This document shows, in pieces, positions 58,301 through 64,000 of a DNA stretch of 64,000 bases. The position numbers and the translations under genes are program-made. The notes under the pieces are model-generated. The model was not told the DNA's origin. It did no database searches and saw only the letters and a program-made list of their open reading frames with translations. The DNA comes from Pseudaquabacterium terrae (lineage in GTDB: Bacteria; Pseudomonadota; Gammaproteobacteria; Burkholderiales; Burkholderiaceae_C), in assembly GCF_013266755.1 (NCBI RefSeq), contig NZ_JABRWJ010000012.1:124001-188000 (forward strand), in the 5' to 3' direction. Position 1 is the first letter of the stretch. Each line of letters starts with the position of its first letter.

Positions 58301-58948
58301 AAGTACGAGCTCGACCGCTACCTGCGCGCCCGCGGCGGCGAGGTGGTCGAGGAGCTGCCGCTGGCCCGGGTCGAGAACCAGCCCTACATCCACTACAACA
58401 AGGGCTCGCTGGCGCTGTACTGGCTGAAGGAGCGCATCGGCGAACCGGCGCTGAACCGCACGCTGGCGAAGTTCCTCGCGCAGCACGCGTTCAAGGCCGC
58501 GCCGTATCCGAACACGCGCGACTTCCTGGCGTTGCTGCGCGCCGAAGCGGGACCCGCTCACGAGACGCTGATCAGCGACCTGTTCGAGAAGATCACGCTG
58601 CTCGACCTGAAGACGGTGGAAGCGCGCAAGCGGCCGCGCGAGGACAAGCGCTGGGAGCTCGAGCTGGTGATCGAGGCGCGCAAGCTCTACGCCGACGGCC
58701 AGGGCAAGGAGACCGAAGCGCCGCTGCAGGACGAGCTGGTCGAGGTCGGCGTGTTCAGCGCCGAGCCGGGCAAGGCGGGGTTCGACGCGTCATCGGTGCT
58801 GTCGATGAACGTGCAGGCGATCCGCAGCGGCCGCCAGACGATCACGCTGGTGCTGGAGCGCGAGCCGCAGTGGGCCGGCATCGATCCGTACAACAAGCGC
58901 ATCGACCGGCTCAGCGACGACAACCTGAAGGCGGTCGAGCGGCGCTGA
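55304..58948 (+). CDS. ABC-type permease fused to M1-family aminopeptidase
   Basis: The 1214-residue protein has ~12 membrane segments in its first ~600 residues (two ABC-2-like permease halves separated by an Ala/Asp-rich linker near residues 260-310). It continues into an extracytoplasmic M1 peptidase domain, with zinc motif HEIAHQWWGHQ (His 951 and 955) and downstream MLVESFAQYSALLVME carrying the third ligand Glu. Such fusions with an adjacent ATPase occur in Proteobacteria but their substrate is unknown. Family use suggests coupled peptide transport and trimming; that is inference. Confidence 0.87.
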   Translation: MLRHIAAFEWRYQLKSPVFWVGCLIFFLLSFGATTIEQVQIGSRGNVNINSPFAIVQTLAVMSLFAVFVTVALVANVVIRDDETGFAPILRSTSLRKGDYLVGRFVGACAAAFLLLACIPLAVALGSLMPWLDPEKVGPQRWANYLWPLFAIALPTLLITGAAFFALATATRSMMWTYVGVVALLVLYIVMRVLLRDPRHDTLAALLDPFGISPLSITMRYWTAAERNSQLPALSGLLLANRVLWTGAALVMFGIAWRLFRFEGRTPRAAAATTDGDADAADETPAARLARLTDAGRPAIADLPAPRADAATRRAQAWALARFDMAFVFKSPAFFVLLAIGLINGGASLWFGGELYGSPSWPVTRLMVQALNEAYTIMPVIIAIYYGGELVWRDRERRVHEIVDATAAPDWAHLVPKIIAIALVLLATALVGALAGVLVQTLKGFHRYQLDAYLLWFVVPTAIASLQLAVLSVFVQVLVPQKYLGWGVMLVFLVASISMANAGFEHTLYNYGTTTPVPLSDMNGLGRFWVGAAWLHVYWSAFALLLTVFAYALWRRGATIALRPRLSQLRQRLRGRALWVLGAALATWAGSGAWIFHNTNVLNRYRPQPDQEALLAEAEKTLLQYEKLPQPSITEVTLDVQLHPREARAVTRGRYTLENREAQPIDALHLAWHPALQLDSIELDGATLAQQWPTLHYRIYKLAQPMQPGERRTLAFTTTLQERGFPNRAPLTRIVANGTFIDNNEITPSIGLSREGLLKDRAKRRKHALPPDLRPPTLEDESGRRHSAFRRDSGFVQLDLTVTTDADQTPIAPGSSVSEVVADGRRTVRFKPDAPIEHFYSIQSARYAVKRDTWRFRGPAGEVDVPLAVYYHEPHPYNVERMLAAMKLSLQVFSEQFSPYQFKQARILEFPAYADFAQSFANTIPYSESIGFIHRQVDPDKIDMVSYVTAHEIAHQWWGHQLVPSSQQGATMLVESFAQYSALLVMERLYGPEQIRRFLKYELDRYLRARGGEVVEELPLARVENQPYIHYNKGSLALYWLKERIGEPALNRTLAKFLAQHAFKAAPYPNTRDFLALLRAEAGPAHETLISDLFEKITLLDLKTVEARKRPREDKRWELELVIEARKLYADGQGKETEAPLQDELVEVGVFSAEPGKAGFDASSVLSMNVQAIRSGRQTITLVLEREPQWAGIDPYNKRIDRLSDDNLKAVERR

Positions 58949-58950
58949 GC

Positions 58951-58986
58951 AAAAAAGAACGCCGGCCGGAATGGCCCCGGCCGGCG
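58951..58986 (-). terminator. Rho-independent terminator of the BON-domain gene
   Basis: On the minus strand the stem CGCCGGCC (58986-58979) / GGCCGGCG (58967-58960) is followed by TTCTTTTTT. It lies between the convergent M1-fusion and BON genes. Confidence 0.8.
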
Positions 58987-59011
58987 TCTGTTCGTCAAGA
59001 CTCGAGGACGA

Positions 59012-59377
59012 TCAGCCAATCGCCAGCTGGTTGTCGACGCTGCGCACGCCGTCGACCGCCTGCGCCAGCTGCGTCGCGCGTTCACGCGCACTGTCGTTCG
59101 GCGCGGTGCCCTTCAGGGCGACCTTGCCGCCGACCGTGTCGACGTCGATGCGCATTGCGCTCAGCTCGTTGTCGCGCGCCAGCCGGGCATTCACCGAGGC
59201 GGTGATCGCCGCATCGTTGATCGCGCCCTGCGCCTCATCCGCCTTCTGGGCCACCTGGCCGGCCGCCGTGTCGTCGCGGGCGGTCTGGTCGGGACGATCG
59301 CAGGCGGCGAGGCCCAGCGTCAGCGCGGCGGCGCACAGCGCGCTCAGCAGCGGGGTTCGGGGTGTACGTGCATTCAT
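59012..59377 (-). CDS. BON-domain lipoprotein
   Basis: A 121-residue protein. Signal peptide ending LTLGLAAC is a lipobox, so it is anchored to the outer or inner membrane. The BON domain is ITASVNARLARDNELSAMRI, GGKVALKGTAPNDSARERA and VDGVRSVDNQLAIG, one copy. BON proteins such as OsmY act in envelope stress. Start ATG 59377 has AAGGAG upstream. Confidence 0.88.
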   Translation of the reverse strand: MNARTPRTPLLSALCAAALTLGLAACDRPDQTARDDTAAGQVAQKADEAQGAINDAAITASVNARLARDNELSAMRIDVDTVGGKVALKGTAPNDSARERATQLAQAVDGVRSVDNQLAIG

Positions 59378-59625
59378 GGATGACTCCTTGGATGGCGGGG
59401 AACGCCGCAGGACGGCGGGGTGATGGCAACCATAGGTCCCACCCCGGGCAGCACGGATCGGTGTGGGACGGGTTGTCCTGTCGGAGCAGACCGACCCTTG
59501 TCGGCCACTTCCTACCCGTGGCGGCGTTGCCAGCCGGCATCTGAAACGGGCGCCGGCCGGCACGGCCCCTGCGCGGCGCGACTCGACACTGCAACCACAG
59601 ACACATCTCGCAAGGAGCCGGCACC

Positions 59626-59850
59626 ATGGAACTGCATGAATTCGCCTTCCTGGCCCTGCTGGTGCTGATGGGTCTGGCCCTGCTGGCATGGATCAGCCGG
59701 CAGTTGCAGCGGCCACTCGAGTGGATGACCGATTCGCGCCTCGATCCGGCCTCCGGCTACGACGATCTGCAGGCGGACGAGCCCGCAGCGGACTGGCCGC
59801 TGCCTACGGTCGACCTCCCGGCGCGCGAGGCCAAGCTGCAGCGCGGCTGA
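59626..59850 (+). CDS. Small single-pass membrane protein, unknown
   Basis: A 74-residue protein, ELHEFAFLALLVLMGLALLA as a membrane helix, then an acidic cytoplasmic-looking tail (SRLDPASGYDDLQADEPAAD). AAGGAG precedes the ATG. I recognise no family. It lies between the BON gene and the Mo-enzyme operon with opposite and same orientations, respectively; no link is evident. Confidence 0.55.
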   Translation: MELHEFAFLALLVLMGLALLAWISRQLQRPLEWMTDSRLDPASGYDDLQADEPAADWPLPTVDLPAREAKLQRG

Positions 59851-59962
59851 CAGCCGCCGCCATTCGGCGCCCGATTCCCGTCGCTCGTCCGAAGGCCCTG
59901 GCCTGGCCGTGCAGCGCGCCGAAGAATAGTCGCCGCGCCGATGTCCGGCGTGCGGAGGCGAC

Positions 59963-60451
59963 ATGGCTGCGCTGCGAGTGCAATGGACGATCAACGGGGT
60001 CAGCCGGCGTTATGCCGGCGACGGCGAGCAGCCGCTGTTGTGGGTGCTGCGCGACGAGCTCGGCCTGACGGGCACCAAATACGGCTGTGGCATCGGCGCC
60101 TGCGGCGCCTGCACGGTGCACGTCGACGGCGCGGCCGCGCGCGCCTGCAGCGTGCCGATGTCCGCGCTGGCCGGCAAGCGCGTGCTGACGGCCGAAGGAC
60201 TCGGCCGCGGCGAGCAGCTGCATCCGGTGCAGCAGGCGTGGATCGAGCACAACGTGCCGCAGTGCGGCTATTGCCAGGCGGGCCAGATGATGTCGGCGGC
60301 TGCGTTGCTGGAGCGCGTGCCGCGCCCGACCGATGCGCAGATCGACGACGCGCTGCGCGGCAACCTGTGCCGCTGCGGCACCTATGAGCGCATCCGCGCC
60401 GCGGTGCATCGGGCGGCCGAGCTGGGTGCTGCGCGCGGAGCGCGGTCATGA
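59963..60451 (+). CDS. (2Fe-2S) subunit of xanthine-oxidase-family hydroxylase (IorA-like)
   Basis: The 162-residue subunit has the plant-type cluster [16 protein letters not shown] and the C-terminal cluster motifs [14 protein letters not shown] and [13 protein letters not shown]. It passes electrons from the Mo centre. Length and motifs match the small subunit of isoquinoline 1-oxidoreductase-type enzymes. It is coupled to the large subunit by a 4-base ATGA overlap. Confidence 0.9.
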   Translation: MAALRVQWTINGVSRRYAGDGEQPLLWVLRDELGLTGTKYGCGIGACGACTVHVDGAAARACSVPMSALAGKRVLTAEGLGRGEQLHPVQQAWIEHNVPQCGYCQAGQMMSAAALLERVPRPTDAQIDDALRGNLCRCGTYERIRAAVHRAAELGAARGARS

Positions 60452-62742
60452 GCGCCGCCACCGCCAACGCCACGGCACCGACGCGGCGCGACGTGCTGCG
60501 CCTGGGCGCGGCCGCCGGCACTTCGCTGGTGCTCGGTTTTCGATTGCACGGCAACGCGCAGGCACAGCCCGCCACGGCCGCCGCCCCCTTCCGCCCCAAC
60601 GCCTGGCTGACGATCAACCGCGACGGCGCGGTGCAGGTGTCGATCTCGAAGACCGAGATGGGTCAGGGCACGGCCACGGGCATCGCGATGCTGGTCGCCG
60701 ACGAGCTCGATGCCGACTGGGCGCGGATCAGCGTCGACACGATGCGCCCCGACGGCCAGCGTTTCATGATCACCGGCGGCTCGTACAGCATCAGCGCGGC
60801 CTGGCAGCCGGCACGCGTGGCCGGCGCGCAGGCGCGCGAGCTGCTGCGCTCGGCTGGTGCCCAGGCGCTCGGCGTCGCGCCTGCGGACTGCCGAACCGAG
60901 CAGCATGCGGTGCTGCATCCGGCGAGCGGCCGGCGCATCGGCTACGGCGAGCTGGTGGCGCGCGCGGCCGCGCTGCCGGTGCCCGAGAAGCCCGCGCTCA
61001 AGGACCCGCGCGAGCACCGCCTGATCGGCCGGCCGCTGCCGGCGAAGAACCTCGACGCCATCGTGCGCGCGCAGGCCGTCTACGGGCTCGACGTGCGCGT
61101 GCCGGGCATGCTGTTCGCGGTCATCGAGCGCAGCCCGGTGATCAACGGTCGGCTGGCGCGGCTGGATGCGCGCGCGGCACGCGCGGTGCCCGGCGTGCAG
61201 CAGGTGATCCCGCTGCGGGGCAACACCTTCCCCGAGTCGGAGCTCTACATCCGCGACGGCGCGGCGGTGCTGGCGAGCTCGACCTGGGCCGCACTGCAAG
61301 GCCGGCGCCAGCTGAAGCTGCAGTGGAACGAGAACAGCGCCGACCGCAAACCCCGCGGCGGCCGGCTGGCGTCGACGACGACGCTGGCCGACGACCTGCA
61401 GCGCGCGCTCGCCGACGGCACGCCGGACGCGCCGCGTGAGGGCCTGCGCCCGTGGGTCAGCGGCCTGCGCCACGGCACGCCCGAAGGCCTGGCCCAGGCC
61501 TTCGCGACGGCTCATCGCACGCTCGAGCTGGACTACGAGGTGCCGCTGTACCCGCATGCGCCGATGGAGCCGATGAATGCGGTCGCGCATTGGACGCCCG
61601 AGCGATGCGAGGTCTGGGCGCCCTGCCACTTCCAGAGTTATCTGCACCGCTTGCTGCGCGACCTGACCGGCCTGAGCGCCGACCGGGTGGTCGTGCACAC
61701 CCCCCTGCTCGGCGGCAGCTTCGGCCGCCGCCTGATGCCCGACTACGCGATCGAGGCGGCGCTGCTGTCGCGGGAGGCCGAGCGGCCAGTGCAGGTGCTG
61801 TGGACGCGCGAGGACGACATGCAGCACGGCCTGTTCTCGCCGCCGAGCCGGCACCGCGCGCGCGTGGCGCTCGCCGCTGACGGCCGCATCCTGGCGCTGG
61901 AACACTCGGTGGCCGCGCTGTCGGTGCGACAGCAGAGCGAGCGCGAATCGATCGCCCCGAGCGGCCTGGACCGCAGCGTGGTGATCGATGCCGAGAAGTT
62001 TCCGTACGGCGCCGAGGAGATGCACGTGCGGCACCGCCTCGTCGAGCAGACGATCCGCGTGCTGTGGTGGCGGCGCGGCTACACCGCCAACCACACGCTG
62101 GTCAACGAGACGCTGCTCGATGAATGCGCCCATGCGATGAAGGAAGACCCGCTCGCCTACCGCCAGCGCCTGCTCGGCGCGCCGCGCGAGCTGCGCTATG
62201 AGAACGAAGGCGACACCGAGGTGATCGACACCGGCCGGCTCGCACGCGTGCAGCGCGTGGCCTGCGAAGCCGCCGGCTGGGGCCGGCCGCTGCCGGCCGG
62301 CGCCGGGCGCGGGCTGGCCAGCACCTACACCGACACCTGCGTCGCGCAGGTGATCGAGGTGGTGCCGAACGGCAAGGGCCTGAAGGTGCAGCGCGTGGTC
62401 AGCGCGGTCGACTGCGGGCGGGTCATCAACCCGCAGCTCGTGAAGGCGCAGGTCGAAGGCAGCATCGTGTTCGCATTGACCGCGGCGCTGAAGGCGCGCA
62501 TCACCGTCGAGGCCGGGCGTGTGCAGCAGAGCAACTTCCACGACTTCCCGCTGCTGCGTTTCGACGAGATGCCGGTGATCGAGACGGTGCTGATTCACAG
62601 CGACGCCGCGCCGACCGGCATCGGTGAGCCGGCCTCGCACTGCACCGCGGCGGCGCTGGCGAATGCCGTGTTCGCGGCGACCGGGCGACGGCTGCGCCGG
62701 CTGCCGTTCGACCTGGGATCGCAGCACCGACCGGCGGCGTAG
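60448..62742 (+). CDS. Molybdopterin-binding subunit of xanthine-oxidase-family hydroxylase (IorB-like)
   Basis: The 764-residue subunit starts with a Tat-like signal ([20 protein letters not shown]), so the enzyme is probably periplasmic. Mo-cofactor contacts fit [13 protein letters not shown] and [20 protein letters not shown], and the Mo-active Glu is near GIGEPASHC at the end. Homologous to isoquinoline oxidoreductase large subunits, which hydroxylate aromatic heterocycles or aldehydes. Substrate unknown. Electron acceptor is likely membrane-bound or a cytochrome, as no cytochrome gene is coupled. Confidence 0.88.
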   Translation: MSAATANATAPTRRDVLRLGAAAGTSLVLGFRLHGNAQAQPATAAAPFRPNAWLTINRDGAVQVSISKTEMGQGTATGIAMLVADELDADWARISVDTMRPDGQRFMITGGSYSISAAWQPARVAGAQARELLRSAGAQALGVAPADCRTEQHAVLHPASGRRIGYGELVARAAALPVPEKPALKDPREHRLIGRPLPAKNLDAIVRAQAVYGLDVRVPGMLFAVIERSPVINGRLARLDARAARAVPGVQQVIPLRGNTFPESELYIRDGAAVLASSTWAALQGRRQLKLQWNENSADRKPRGGRLASTTTLADDLQRALADGTPDAPREGLRPWVSGLRHGTPEGLAQAFATAHRTLELDYEVPLYPHAPMEPMNAVAHWTPERCEVWAPCHFQSYLHRLLRDLTGLSADRVVVHTPLLGGSFGRRLMPDYAIEAALLSREAERPVQVLWTREDDMQHGLFSPPSRHRARVALAADGRILALEHSVAALSVRQQSERESIAPSGLDRSVVIDAEKFPYGAEEMHVRHRLVEQTIRVLWWRRGYTANHTLVNETLLDECAHAMKEDPLAYRQRLLGAPRELRYENEGDTEVIDTGRLARVQRVACEAAGWGRPLPAGAGRGLASTYTDTCVAQVIEVVPNGKGLKVQRVVSAVDCGRVINPQLVKAQVEGSIVFALTAALKARITVEAGRVQQSNFHDFPLLRFDEMPVIETVLIHSDAAPTGIGEPASHCTAAALANAVFAATGRRLRRLPFDLGSQHRPAA

Positions 62743-62789
62743 CAGGGCTGTCGCGGGTTGACACCCGCGCACGTTGGCCTCATTCTTGC

Positions 62790-62817
62790 GTGGACGTCTT
62801 GCATACAAGTCATCCAC
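62790..62817. promoter_or_regulatory. Candidate GntR/FCD operator
   Basis: CTTG-CATA-CAAG at 62798-62809 sits inside a wider dyad GTGGA...TCCAC (62790-62817), directly before the GntR gene start. TTGACA at 62758-62763 could be the -35 of the promoter. FCD-type GntR regulators commonly bind TTGTATACAA-like sites; autoregulation is likely. Confidence 0.5.
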
Positions 62818-62820
62818 GCC

Positions 62821-63669
62821 ATGCAGAAACGCAAGACGCCCCCAACCGGGGCGCCAACGCACCAGGAAGCAGCGGACACAGCGCCCGACGCGGTGCGCAA
62901 CGCCGATGCCGACGCGGTACGCAACCCCGACGCCATCGCCGGCCGCATCGTCGATGCGATCCTCGCCGGCCGCATCGGCGCCGGTGACCGCCTGGGCGAA
63001 CAGTCGCTGGCCGACCTGTTCGGGGTCAGCCGCACGCTGGTGCGCGAGGCGCTCGGCCGGCTGTCGGCGCGCGGCATGGTGCAGGTCAGCCCGCGCCGCG
63101 GCTGGTATGTCATCGAGCCGTCGGCGGCCGAGGCCAAGTCGGCCTTCGATGCGCGCGTGGCGATCGAGACCGGCCTCGTGCACACGCTGGCGGCGCCCTT
63201 GCCGCCGGCGGCGCTGAAGCGGCTGAAGCGGCACGTCGCCGACGAGAAAGCCGCCATCCGCTCGGGCGATGCGGCGCGGCGCAGCTACCTGCTCGGCGAG
63301 TTCCACGTCTGCCTGGCCGACTGCGCCGGCAACCCGCTGCTGGCCGACATCCTGAAGGACCTGACCGCGCGCACGACGCTGATCGCCGCGCTCTACCAGT
63401 CGACGCACGACGCAACCCGCTCCTGCGCCGACCATGCACGCATCGTCGCCGCGCTCGAAGCCGGCGACCATGCGCTGGCCGCGCAGCTGCTGCGCCAGCA
63501 CATCGAGGAGGTGGCCAACCACCTCGGCCAGCCGAGCACCGGCGACGACCCGCTGCAGCGGCTGCGCGCCGCGCTGCTGCCCGAAGCCGAGGCGCCGCGG
63601 CGCCTCTTCAGCGACCTGATCAACCCCGACGCGGCCGACCGCCGCAAATCCCAGGAGAACCCACGATGA
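62821..63669 (+). CDS. GntR-family (FCD) transcriptional regulator
   Basis: A 282-residue regulator with winged helix LGEQSLADLFGVSRTLVREAL (part) and LSARGMVQVSPRRGWYV, then the FCD effector domain (FDARVAIETGLVHTLAAPL). Start ATG 62821. Its stop overlaps the ATG of the following binding protein (ATGA), so it probably controls the transport genes downstream. Effector unknown. Confidence 0.88.
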   Translation: MQKRKTPPTGAPTHQEAADTAPDAVRNADADAVRNPDAIAGRIVDAILAGRIGAGDRLGEQSLADLFGVSRTLVREALGRLSARGMVQVSPRRGWYVIEPSAAEAKSAFDARVAIETGLVHTLAAPLPPAALKRLKRHVADEKAAIRSGDAARRSYLLGEFHVCLADCAGNPLLADILKDLTARTTLIAALYQSTHDATRSCADHARIVAALEAGDHALAAQLLRQHIEEVANHLGQPSTGDDPLQRLRAALLPEAEAPRRLFSDLINPDAADRRKSQENPR

Positions 63670-64000
63670 ACCGCCGCCTGATCACCACCCTGGCCGTCGC
63701 CGCCACGCTGCTGGCGCCGCTGGCCGCCCGCGCCCAGGCCGCGCTGGACGACGTGCTCGCGAAGAAGACGATCCTGATCGCCGTGCCGACCGACTTCCCG
63801 CCCTATGGCTTCGTCGGCGTCGACCTGAAGCCGCAGGGCCTGGACGTCGACATGGCCAACCTGATCGGCGCCAAGCTCGGCGTCAAGGTCGAGCTGGTGC
63901 CGGTGACCAGCGCCAACCGCATCCCGTACCTGCAGACCAAGAAGGCGCACCTGGTGATCTCCACGCTCGGCAAGAACCCCGAGCGCGAGAAAGTCATCGA
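63666..64000 (+). CDS. Amino-acid ABC transporter binding protein (3' end outside window)
   Basis: The first 111 residues: signal peptide MNRRLITTLAVAATLLAPLA up to RAQA, then ALDDVLAKKTILIAVPTDF and FVGVDLKPQGLDVDMANLIG, typical of polar-amino-acid binding proteins (GlnH/HisJ-like). It is coupled to the GntR gene by ATGA overlap. The frame is open to the window end. Confidence 0.85.
   Translation, partial: MNRRLITTLAVAATLLAPLAARAQAALDDVLAKKTILIAVPTDFPPYGFVGVDLKPQGLDVDMANLIGAKLGVKVELVPVTSANRIPYLQTKKAHLVISTLGKNPEREKVI

Noticed and set aside
60382..63522. A 1046-codon open frame on the minus strand
   Set aside because: It lies opposite the well-supported Mo-enzyme and GntR genes and its composition is that of an antisense shadow in GC-rich DNA.

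Overview
The window looks like a chromosome segment of a high-GC betaproteobacterium, most likely Burkholderiales (Rubrivivax/Leptothrix/Roseateles-like). This rests on overall GC richness, the mix of families (AapJQMP transporter, isoquinoline-oxidoreductase-type Mo enzyme, MarR/HxlR/HypT-like regulators), a bacterial RNase P RNA, and the CCCCAAGGGGG-type intergenic repeat at 8421-8490. The genus is inference. Coding density is high, and the same DNA carries many long antisense shadow frames that I left out.

Region 1 (1-5574) is the most unusual part: an operon for a 112-residue candidate substrate peptide, a YcaO enzyme and a TfuA partner. It is flanked by a convergent wHTH/NB-ARC ATPase regulator (cut by the window edge) and a divergent class III nucleotide cyclase-like protein. 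YcaO plus TfuA is the known thioamide-installing pair, so this looks like a small peptide-modification (RiPP-like) system of unknown product. Region 2 (5625-14793) holds a siderophore-interacting reductase with a divergent MarR regulator, an IS1182-family insertion, an alpha-carbonic anhydrase, an HxlR regulator with an MFS exporter and an AhpD-like protein, rnpB, cysK and pyrC. Region 3 (14880-28460) contains a complete general amino-acid ABC transporter (aapJQMP), a HypT-like LysR with an Atm1-type exporter, a thioesterase, a ROK kinase with a histidine kinase/response regulator operon, a VapBC module, and DUF1328 plus a YihY membrane protein.

Region 4 (28461-40250) starts with an IS110-family element whose long upstream non-coding end is a candidate bridge RNA. 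Then comes a sugar locus: a cytoplasmic GH9 hydrolase and a four-gene carbohydrate ABC transporter on the minus strand, and a TonB-dependent receptor plus a NagX-like acetyltransferase on the plus strand. I infer uptake and breakdown of glucosamine-containing oligosaccharides. Between the ABC ATPase and GH9 lies a 439-base gap with two stem-loops of about 25 bp; their 47-nt loops are reverse complements of each other.

Region 5 (40345-53429) has an ArsR/AHSA1 pair, an aspartate-dehydrogenase-like gene with a divergent LysR, and a long fatty-acid beta-oxidation operon under a TetR regulator (fadE, DUF2147, fadN-type fadB, thiolase, DUF1569, an enoyl-CoA hydratase, SGNH hydrolase, SDR, DUF2799 lipoprotein). 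It includes a 26-codon gene remnant. Region 6 (53669-64000) holds an HNH endonuclease, an ABC ATPase with a permease/M1-aminopeptidase fusion, a BON lipoprotein, a small membrane protein, a two-subunit Mo/Fe-S hydroxylase, and a GntR/FCD regulator directly upstream of an amino-acid-binding protein that runs off the window.
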